The translations under genes and the position numbers were made by a program. A model generated the notes under the pieces. That model did no database searches and was not told the origin of the DNA. It worked only from the letters and a program-made list of their open reading frames with translations. Shown in pieces: positions 5,872 through 12,167 of a stretch of 13,112 nt of DNA. Position 1 is the first letter of the stretch. Each line of letters begins with the position of its first letter. This stretch comes from Planctomycetota bacterium (lineage in GTDB: Bacteria > Planctomycetota > PUPC01): assembly GCA_003559755.1 (NCBI GenBank), contig PWKM01000149.1:1-13112 (forward strand), given 5' to 3'.

Positions 5872-7697
5872 GCTTTGGGTTCCCCGGCGCACTGCTCGGC
5901 CTGCTGCTGGTCCCGCTGTTCGTCACCCTCTATCTCCGGCGGGCCGGCCGGCGTGAGACGCTGGTGCCCGACCTGACGCTGTGGCGAGAGGTCGCCGCCG
6001 TGTCCCAGGCCGAGGCGGGCAAGAAGGTCGGCTCGCTCGACTGGCTGCTGGTCTTCGCCGTGCTGTTCCTGACCGCCGCGATCCTGGCCGCCGCCCAACC
6101 GGTCCTCCACCTCCCGACCGACCGAACCCCCGCCGTTCTGGTCGTCGCAGACCGGTCGGCCAGCATGCGCGCCCGGGCGCCCGACGGCGGCACCCGCTGG
6201 GACCGGGCCGCGGGGGCGGCGGCCGAGGTGCTCGACGGGCTGACCGGCGAGGTGCTGCTGCTCGGCGTACCGGCGATCGCGGGGCCGCCCCTGGCCGAGA
6301 TGGACGGACCCCGGGCGGCCGCCCTGCTGCGGAGGATGGCGCCCACCGAGCTGCCCATCGACCTGGCCGCCGAATTCGCTCGAAGCGCCGGGATCGCCCG
6401 CCGACGGGCCGCAGCCGTCCTGGTGGTCACCGACCGGCCGGGAGCGGTCCCGCCGCGGGTCGGCGACGTGCCGGTCTTCGTGTTTTCGGCGGGCGGCGAG
6501 CTGACCAACGCGGCGGTGGACGCGTTCGAGATCACCGCCGATGACGACGACACGCTGCGGCCCTTCGTGGCGGTCCGGAACTACGGAGCCCAGCCGATCG
6601 AGGGGCGACTGGAGCTCATCGCCGACGGAGCAGAGGTGTTCCGGCAGCCGCTGAGTCTGGCCGGAGAAGAGCGGCTCGCGTTCACCGGTCTGCCCGCGTT
6701 GGACCGAGCCGAGACGGTCGAGGCCCGGCTCGTCGTCGATGACGATCTGGCCCTGGACAACCGGGCGTATGCCGCGGCCCCGGGGACCGGGCGGATTCGA
6801 GTCGCCCTGGTCGGTCGGGAGAACCCGTTCGTTTCCCGGGCGCTGCGGCTGCTCCCCGAGGTCGACCTGTCCCAGTTCCCGCGGGCGGACGATGTCGAGG
6901 CCGGCTTCGATCTGGTCGTGTATAACGAGGTGACGCCCGCCCGGCTGCCCGAGGGCGACGCGGTTCTCATCGGCCCGGAACCGAACACGACGGTCGGGCC
7001 GATCCAGATCGGCGACGCCGCCGAGCACAGCCCGCCGGCGGGTGCGGTCCGGGTGTCGGACTCGCCGCTGCTGGAGAACGTGGACCTCGGGCCGCTCCGC
7101 TTCGCACGGCTGCCGGAGATCACCGCGCCGGCGGAGGCGCGGACCGTGCTCGAGCCGGCAGACGGCGCGGGAACGATCCTGCTGACCTGGGAGGACCCGC
7201 AGCGGCGGGTGACGGTCGTCGGCTGTCGGCTGGTGCTCTCGGACACGAACTGGCCGATGACGGCCTCGTTCCCCATCTTCTGGTCCAACGTGATCGACCC
7301 GGTCGGCGGGGAGGGCGACGTACCGGTCTGGTTCCCCATCGGCGAGTACATCGCCGTCCGGCGGCCGCCATCGGGCGCACTGTCGGTGGTCGGCCCCGAG
7401 GGCGAGCCGGTGGACATCGTGGCCGGCCGGGGCGGCCGCGATTACTTCTTGCCGACGAAGACCGGCGTCTATACGGTCGAGGCCGAGGGCCGCCGGGCGC
7501 TGTATGCGGTGAACCTGCTCGACCCGGGCGAGTCCGGGGCGGCGGGCGCCGAGTCGCGCCCGTCGCACTCCGACATCGAGGCGGCACTTGCGCCGGAGGC
7601 CGATGTCGGTGTACCATTGTGGCGGTATTTCGCGGCGGCCGCCTTGATCCTCGGCTTCGTCTGCTGGGGCCTGATCGGCCGGAACGTTCAACGATAG
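5868..7697 (+). CDS. BatA-type VWA membrane protein
   Basis: A 609-residue membrane protein. The N-terminus (1-80) matches the aerotolerance-regulator/BatA N-terminal module: two transmembrane helices (about 7-23 and 57-78) flanking a short cytoplasmic segment with the typical R-E-T-L-V-P-D-L pattern. A VWA domain follows (about 88-215) with MIDAS motif DRSASM (D95, S97, S99) and a later VVTDRPG. Beyond it are beta-rich Ig/CARDB-like regions (about 216-310) and an extracytoplasmic mixed region. A third helix lies near the C-terminus (586-602), leaving a short tail. The start overlaps the DUF58 stop in ATGA. In Bat systems such proteins are partnered with DUF58 and MoxR. No MoxR is adjacent here. 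The next gene starts 15 nt downstream. Function beyond membership of the Bat/VWA group is unknown. Confidence 0.85.
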   Translation: MSFGFPGALLGLLLVPLFVTLYLRRAGRRETLVPDLTLWREVAAVSQAEAGKKVGSLDWLLVFAVLFLTAAILAAAQPVLHLPTDRTPAVLVVADRSASMRARAPDGGTRWDRAAGAAAEVLDGLTGEVLLLGVPAIAGPPLAEMDGPRAAALLRRMAPTELPIDLAAEFARSAGIARRRAAAVLVVTDRPGAVPPRVGDVPVFVFSAGGELTNAAVDAFEITADDDDTLRPFVAVRNYGAQPIEGRLELIADGAEVFRQPLSLAGEERLAFTGLPALDRAETVEARLVVDDDLALDNRAYAAAPGTGRIRVALVGRENPFVSRALRLLPEVDLSQFPRADDVEAGFDLVVYNEVTPARLPEGDAVLIGPEPNTTVGPIQIGDAAEHSPPAGAVRVSDSPLLENVDLGPLRFARLPEITAPAEARTVLEPADGAGTILLTWEDPQRRVTVVGCRLVLSDTNWPMTASFPIFWSNVIDPVGGEGDVPVWFPIGEYIAVRRPPSGALSVVGPEGEPVDIVAGRGGRDYFLPTKTGVYTVEAEGRRALYAVNLLDPGESGAAGAESRPSHSDIEAALAPEADVGVPLWRYFAAAALILGFVCWGLIGRNVQR

Positions 7698-7712
7698 CCA
7701 GAGGAGTTCTCG

Positions 7713-8915
7713 ATGCCGTCCATTGATTTTGATCAGGTTTCGCAGTATATCGAAATACCGCGTGACGGCCGCTCTCTTCTCGAGCAGCCCGAGCGGGAAC
7801 TACGCATCACAATGGGGCTCCGGCTCGATCACGAGTTGATGCAATGCGACGTGTACGTCGTGTATTACAACACGGCACGCGGGCCTGCCAAGGGCGGCAT
7901 CCGGTTCTGGCCCACGGTGACGATGGAACACACCGCCGAGCTGGCGGAAAAGATGGTGTGGAAGACGGCCCTCGTCGGTGTGCCGTTCGGCGGCGGGAAG
8001 TCCGGCATCCGGCTCGACCCGGCGGACTACAGCCGCATGCACAAGACGACTATCCTCAAGGAGTTCGTCCGGGTCATCCGCCACGAGCTGGTCAGCGGGA
8101 CGTATGTGCCCGCCCCGGACATGGGCACCAACGCCTACGACATGGCGGTGATCTTCGGAGAGACGCACCTGCCGGAGTGCGTGACCGGCAAGCCGCCGCG
8201 CGTGGGCGGCCTGCCCGGCCGGCTCGAGGCGACCGGGCGCGGGCTGGCCACCTGCATCAGGGCCGCGTCAGAGAAATACCTGGGCAGCGGCCTGAAGGGA
8301 CAGACGGTGGCCATCCACGGGTTCGGGAACGTCGGCGGCTGGTGCGCAAGGTTCCTGCACGAACAGGGCACGAAGGTCACCTTCGCCGGCGATATCTCGG
8401 GCGGGATACACGCCGATACCGGACTCGACGCCCACGAGCTGGCCCAGTGGTGCAGCGAAGGGAAGCTGCTCGAAGACTACCCCGAGTACGATCATATCAC
8501 GAACGACGAGGTGCTGGCCGCCGACGTCGACATCCTGGTCCCGGCGGCCGTCGAGCATACATTGACCTCCGAAAACGTGTCCCGAATCAGGGCCCGTATG
8601 ATCGTGGAGGGGGCGAACGGCCCGACCACGCCCGAGGCCGACGCCATCCTCGACGAGGGGGGCGTCACGGTGGTGCCCGACATCCTGGCGAACAGCGGCG
8701 GGGTGATCGCCTCGTATATCGAGTGGCGCAAGGCAAAATCCGGCAGTCTGACCAGCCGCGACGAAACCTTTCAGACCATCGACGAGTTGATCCTGGACGG
8801 GTTCCACAAAGTCAGCGAGTTCGCCGAGCAGAAGCAGGTCTCGATGCGGACGGCGGCCGAATGCCTGTCCGTCCAGGAAGTCATCGCCGCGATGCACGAC
8901 CGCGGCTGGCTCTGA
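7713..8915 (+). CDS. gdhA: Glutamate dehydrogenase (Glu/Leu/Phe/Val dehydrogenase family)
   Basis: A 400-residue enzyme that interconverts glutamate with 2-oxoglutarate plus ammonium using NAD(P). Family landmarks are present: GPAKGGIRF with substrate-binding K60, MVWKTAL with K84, PFGGGKSGI with catalytic K96, PAPDMGT with D136, and a Rossmann motif GFGNVGG (203-209). Further on are ANGPTTPEAD and ANSGGVIASYIEW. The lysine loop reads GGGKSG where GGGKGG is more usual. Length fits the roughly 410-residue hexameric class. A strong Shine-Dalgarno, GAGGAG (7701-7706), lies 6 nt before the ATG, and only 15 nt separate it from the VWA gene, so it is probably the last gene of that operon. Leucine or other branched-chain dehydrogenases share the fold, but the length and motifs favour glutamate. 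Cofactor preference cannot be read with certainty. Confidence 0.9.
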   Translation: MPSIDFDQVSQYIEIPRDGRSLLEQPERELRITMGLRLDHELMQCDVYVVYYNTARGPAKGGIRFWPTVTMEHTAELAEKMVWKTALVGVPFGGGKSGIRLDPADYSRMHKTTILKEFVRVIRHELVSGTYVPAPDMGTNAYDMAVIFGETHLPECVTGKPPRVGGLPGRLEATGRGLATCIRAASEKYLGSGLKGQTVAIHGFGNVGGWCARFLHEQGTKVTFAGDISGGIHADTGLDAHELAQWCSEGKLLEDYPEYDHITNDEVLAADVDILVPAAVEHTLTSENVSRIRARMIVEGANGPTTPEADAILDEGGVTVVPDILANSGGVIASYIEWRKAKSGSLTSRDETFQTIDELILDGFHKVSEFAEQKQVSMRTAAECLSVQEVIAAMHDRGWL

Positions 8916-8969
8916 CCGTCGGAAACCGCACCATCGACTCTAAAAAGCTATCAATCGGAAGTCCTCCGC

Positions 8970-8998
8970 TTGAACCCCGCTCCCATGTGTGGTATGTT
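8970..8998 (+). promoter_or_regulatory. Sigma70-type promoter for the URO-D-like gene
   Basis: TTGAAC (8970-8975), a 17-bp spacer and TATGTT (8993-8998). Transcription would begin near 9005, about 50 nt before the chosen start at 9057. This argues against the upstream in-frame TTG at 8970 being the start codon. Confidence 0.6.
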
Positions 8999-9007
8999 CT
9001 GGGAGCG
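8978..9007. repeat. 8-bp perfect inverted repeat straddling the URO-D promoter
   Basis: CGCTCCCA (8978-8985) and its exact reverse complement TGGGAGCG (9000-9007) are separated by 14 nt that include the -10 box. It could be an operator for a dimeric repressor or a hairpin. No T-run follows, so a terminator for the upstream gene is less likely. Confidence 0.5.
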
Positions 9008-9056
9008 CAAAAAGCAGAGCGACGCTTCACCCCATACGCAGATGGGAAGGGCGACC

Positions 9057-10142
9057 ATGACGACCCGGCAGTTGTGGCAGCAGATCATGCACTACGGAGC
9101 GTTCGACCGCATGCCCGTCGTACACTGGAAGGTCTGGCGCGAAACACGCGAGCGATGGTACGGCGAGGGGCTGCCCCGCGACATCGACGGGGCCGGTGCC
9201 GAGCAGGCGTACTTCGACGCCGTCCCGCCCTGGACATTCGTCGATATCAACCTCAACCTGTTCCCCGGCTTCGAAGAGGTAGTCCTGGAAGAGACCGACG
9301 AGTACCGCATCTTCCGCGACTCGACCGGGGTGACCAAGAAGGACTGGAAGCACCGGGGCTGCATCCCCCAGCACACCGGGTTCACCTTCCGGACCGCCGC
9401 CGACTGGCCGGAGTTCAAGAAACGGCTCCAGCCCGACCCGGCCCGGGTGCCCGCCGACATCGACGCCCGCGTCCGACGGGCCGAGCAGTCCGGCAATGCC
9501 ATCGCCGTCCACGGGGCCTCGATGATGGGCTGGATTCGGAACTGGATGGGCGTCGAGAATATGTCGTACCTGATGTACGACGACCGGGACTGCTACGCCG
9601 AGATCGTCGATACACTCGCCGGCCTCGTCTGCTGGGGGCTCGACCAGATCGTGCCCCGGATGCACACCGTCCCCGACATCTGCCACGGCTGGGAGGACAT
9701 CTGCGGCAAGTCCGGCCCGCTGGTCAGCCCGTCGATCTTCGACGAATGCGTCGCGCCCGGATATCGTAAGGTCCGAGACAAACTCGACGAATACGGCATC
9801 AAGCTCTACAGCATCGACACCGACGGCGATATCGCCGCACTCGTCGGACACTGGCTGGACGCCGGGGTGAACGTCCAGTTCCCCATCGAGATCGGGACCT
9901 GGGAGGCCGACCCGATGGCATACCGCCGGCAGTACGGACGCGAGCTGCGGATCGTCGGCGGGTTCAACAAGCTGGTCCTGGAGGACGGCCCCGCCGCCAT
10001 CGACGCCGAGATCGAACGACGGCTCCCGCTCGCACGCGACGGCGGATACATCCTCATGCCCGACCACCTCATCACCCCCGGCGTCGCGCTCGACGACTAC
10101 CGCTACTACCTCGACCGGATACGGGAACTGCGCCTCGATTGA
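9057..10142 (+). CDS. URO-D superfamily protein, not canonical HemE
   Basis: A 361-residue protein of the uroporphyrinogen decarboxylase fold (TIM barrel). Support includes the HGWEDICGKSGPLVSPSIFDE segment (210-230), the LYSIDTDGDIAALVGHWLDAGV region (250-271), RIVGGFNK (298-305) and the GGYILMPDHLITPGVALDDY end (329-348). The N-terminal RxxxRQAGRY signature of true HemE is absent (the region reads FDRMPVVHWKVW), and I do not see the His-x-Cys zinc motif of the MtaA/MtbA corrinoid methyltransferases. It therefore belongs to one of the uncharacterised URO-D branches common in PVC bacteria. The start is ATG 9057, preceded by GGAAGG 6 nt upstream, with a promoter at 8970-8998. lexA follows after 85 nt. 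A methyltransferase role is possible but not shown. Confidence 0.75.
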   Translation: MTTRQLWQQIMHYGAFDRMPVVHWKVWRETRERWYGEGLPRDIDGAGAEQAYFDAVPPWTFVDINLNLFPGFEEVVLEETDEYRIFRDSTGVTKKDWKHRGCIPQHTGFTFRTAADWPEFKKRLQPDPARVPADIDARVRRAEQSGNAIAVHGASMMGWIRNWMGVENMSYLMYDDRDCYAEIVDTLAGLVCWGLDQIVPRMHTVPDICHGWEDICGKSGPLVSPSIFDECVAPGYRKVRDKLDEYGIKLYSIDTDGDIAALVGHWLDAGVNVQFPIEIGTWEADPMAYRRQYGRELRIVGGFNKLVLEDGPAAIDAEIERRLPLARDGGYILMPDHLITPGVALDDYRYYLDRIRELRLD

Positions 10143-10227
10143 AGAGCAAAACGATGAACGCGGAGCCGCCAAACCCGCCGCGGCCCCGACCGGACGCCGG
10201 ACGGCCCCACTGCGAGAGGAGAACGCG

Positions 10228-10851
10228 ATGCAAGAACTGACCGACCGCCAGCGCCAGGTCTACGAGTTCATCCTGTCCCGGATCGAGACCGCGAACCGGC
10301 CGCCGACCATCCGGGAGATCGGCCGGCACTTCGGCTGGCGGTCCACCGGCACGGTGCGGGACAACCTCCGGGCACTGGAGAAGAAGGGCTATATCCGCCG
10401 CCGGAGCCGGTCGGCCCGGGGGATCGAACTGCGGCGGCGGGAAGACACGATGACTGCCACCGGCGCCCGCCGCATCCCCGTCGTCGGGCGGATCGCCGCC
10501 GGCCGGCCGCTCCTCGCCGTGGAGAACCTGGAGGGGCGGATCGACGTGGACGAACGGTTCCTCCGGAAGGGCGGCCCCCTGTTCGCTCTCCGCGTACACG
10601 GCGACAGCATGCGCGACGCCGGCATCCTCGACGGCGACCACGTGTTCGTCCGGAAGCAGGAGACCGCCGACAACGGCGACATCGTCGCCGTCATCATCGA
10701 CGACGAGGCGACCGTCAAGCAGTATTTCCACGAGGGCGGCCGCATCCGGCTCCAGCCCGCCAACGAGACTCTCCGGCCGATCTACATCGCACCGGAAGAA
10801 GCCCAGGTCGCCATCGCGGGCAAGGTGGTGGGCGTACTGCGCGAACTGTAG
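10228..10851 (+). CDS. lexA: LexA SOS repressor
   Basis: A 207-residue protein with the full LexA layout. The N-terminal winged helix-turn-helix (1-70) starts MQELTDRQRQVYEFI and has recognition-helix region RSTGTVRDNLRALEKKGYI. The self-cleavage site A91-G92 lies in RIAAGRPLLA. The catalytic serine is S127 in VHGDSM and the lysine K164 in ATVKQY, so autoproteolysis should work when RecA filaments form. GAGGAG (10216-10221) is 6 nt before the ATG. The gene lies 85 nt after the URO-D-like gene, and I see no clear promoter and no CTGT-N8-ACAG or GAAC-N4-GTTC SOS box in the gap. It may be co-transcribed or use a different LexA box. It converges with the glycerate kinase gene, with 19 nt between stops. 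Confidence 0.95.
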   Translation: MQELTDRQRQVYEFILSRIETANRPPTIREIGRHFGWRSTGTVRDNLRALEKKGYIRRRSRSARGIELRRREDTMTATGARRIPVVGRIAAGRPLLAVENLEGRIDVDERFLRKGGPLFALRVHGDSMRDAGILDGDHVFVRKQETADNGDIVAVIIDDEATVKQYFHEGGRIRLQPANETLRPIYIAPEEAQVAIAGKVVGVLREL

Positions 10852-10870
10852 TCCCGCCGCCGCACCGTCA

Positions 10871-11995
10871 TCAGCCCACGCGCTCCCGCACCAGCTCGAG
10901 AAGCCGGGGCAGCACGCGGTCCAACGCATCGAGCGGGCGGGCGATGCACTCCTCGACCGCCAGCCCGGAGTCGGTCAGCCCGACAGCCGCCCCGAGCGGG
11001 ACGCTGTGGTCGCCGACCGCCCCGCACAGGGCGATGGTCGGGACCCCCGCCCGGTCGGCCAGGCGGGATACGTAGCTGACCACCTTCCCCTCGGCCGACT
11101 GCACGTCGAGTGTCCCCTCGCCGGTGATGACCAGGTCCGAGCGCTCGATCTGTTCGGCCAGCCCGGTCATCTCGTCGAACAGTTCCATCCCGTTCCGCAG
11201 GTCCGCTCCCGCGAAGATGCAGAGCCCGGCGGCCAGCCCGCCCGCCGCGCCGCCCATCGGCATCCCGGCGTAGTCCACGTCGGAAAGGGCAGGGACGACC
11301 TCGGCGAGCCGGGCGAGATTGCCCTCGATCCGGCTCAGTGTCGCAGGGGTCCCCCCCTTCTGGGGGCCGTATATCCGGACGGCCGAGCGCTCGCCGAGCA
11401 GGGCGGTGCGGACGTCGGACGCCACCCGGACGGCGACCTCGGCCAGCGGATGGCTTTCGGGCGGGACGATGCGGGCCAGCGAGTCGAAGGAGCCGATGCT
11501 GGGGGCGATCTGTCGGCCGCGTTCATCGAGGAACTCGAACCCCAGGGCCGCGGCCATCCCCACGCCGCCGTCGATGGTGGCGCTGCCGCCCACGCCCATC
11601 ACGATCTGCTCGGCCCCGCGTCGGGCGGCGTCGAGCAGCAGTTCGCCCACGCCAAAGGTCGTCGTCTTCAACGGGTCGAGTTCAGCCGGATCGAGCAGTG
11701 CGAGCCCGTTGGCCTGGGCCGACTCGACGACCGCCAGGCGCTCGTCGGGCGACCAGATGTAGTGTGCCCGGCGAGGCCGCATCAACGGGTCGCTCACCCG
11801 GCATCCGACCGGTGCGGTGCGGAAATGATGGCCGACCGATTCGGCGAACCCGTCGCCGCCGTCCGACGCCGGGAAATTGACGATGCGGGCATTCGGCAGG
11901 TGCCGGGCCAGCCGGGTCGACACGGCATCGCCCAGCCCGGGCGCGCCGATCGACCCCTTGAAGCTGTCGAAGATGAGGGAAATCGTCCGCGTCAC
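10871..11995 (-). CDS. glxK: Glycerate 2-kinase (GlxK/GarK family)
   Basis: A 374-residue enzyme that phosphorylates D-glycerate with ATP, feeding glyoxylate or glycerate catabolism into glycolysis. Family motifs are in order: SLIFDSFKGS near the N-terminus (6-15), FPASDGGDGFAES (41-53), GVGGSATIDGG (134-144), VASDVRTALLGE (191-202), YGPQKGG (209-215), GGAAGGLAAGL (248-258) and DLVITGEGTLD (287-297) followed by SAEGK. Length matches the usual 375-385 residues. The start is GTG at 11995, chosen because AGGAG (12007-12003) lies 7 nt upstream and the family begins a few residues before DSFKGS; a GTG at 12031 would add 12 unconserved residues. It has its own promoter (12068-12039) and converges with lexA. 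I see no terminator in the 19-nt gap. Confidence 0.92.
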   Translation of the reverse strand: MTRTISLIFDSFKGSIGAPGLGDAVSTRLARHLPNARIVNFPASDGGDGFAESVGHHFRTAPVGCRVSDPLMRPRRAHYIWSPDERLAVVESAQANGLALLDPAELDPLKTTTFGVGELLLDAARRGAEQIVMGVGGSATIDGGVGMAAALGFEFLDERGRQIAPSIGSFDSLARIVPPESHPLAEVAVRVASDVRTALLGERSAVRIYGPQKGGTPATLSRIEGNLARLAEVVPALSDVDYAGMPMGGAAGGLAAGLCIFAGADLRNGMELFDEMTGLAEQIERSDLVITGEGTLDVQSAEGKVVSYVSRLADRAGVPTIALCGAVGDHSVPLGAAVGLTDSGLAVEECIARPLDALDRVLPRLLELVRERVG

Positions 11996-12002
11996 GATGC
12001 CG

Positions 12003-12007
12003 CTCCT
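12003..12007 (-). promoter_or_regulatory. Ribosome binding site fixing the glycerate kinase GTG start
   Basis: AGGAG read on the minus strand, 7 nt before GTG 11995. It would lie inside the coding region if translation began at the GTG at 12031, so it decides the start. Confidence 0.7.
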
Positions 12008-12038
12008 GTTGGTCTGCCGTTCGAAAGGCACGCCGGAC

Positions 12039-12068
12039 AGGATATGGGAAGGCCTGCGAAGGTGTCAA
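12039..12068 (-). promoter_or_regulatory. Sigma70-type promoter for glycerate kinase
   Basis: On the minus strand a perfect TTGACA (12068-12063), an 18-bp spacer and TATCCT (12044-12039). Transcription would begin near 12032, about 37 nt before the GTG. It lies just downstream of the GC hairpin at 12082-12110, so the kinase is likely expressed independently of glnA. Confidence 0.6.
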
Positions 12069-12081
12069 CATCAGCGCCGAA

Positions 12082-12110
12082 GGGATGCCGGCCTGCGGAG
12101 CCGGCATCCC
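12082..12110 (-). terminator. GC-rich hairpin between glnA and glycerate kinase
   Basis: GGGATGCCGGC (12082-12092) pairs perfectly over 11 bp with GCCGGCATCCC (12100-12110) around a 7-nt loop. It begins about 57 nt after the glnA stop and ends before the glycerate kinase promoter, the right place for a terminator. No U-run follows in either direction, so it is not a canonical intrinsic terminator. It could also stabilise the 3' end of the glnA mRNA. Confidence 0.5.
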
Positions 12111-12167
12111 CATTCGGCATCGGAGCGAACGATGTTCTGACTGAGCGCCCGGTCGCCGTCGTCCGCG

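Noticed and set aside
5298..7691. Long minus-strand open frame opposite the DUF58 and VWA genes
   Set aside because: It is antisense to two genes with clear family motifs, shows no recognisable domain and has arginine/glycine-rich composition typical of shadow frames.
7723..7751. TTGATT-17-TATATC promoter-like match inside the first codons of gdhA
   Set aside because: It lies inside the coding sequence after a strong start and ribosome binding site, so a transcript from it could not make the full enzyme. It is probably coincidental.
9057..10142. hemE (haem biosynthesis uroporphyrinogen decarboxylase)
   Set aside because: The fold matches, but the N-terminal arginine-rich substrate motif of HemE is missing and no other haem genes are nearby.
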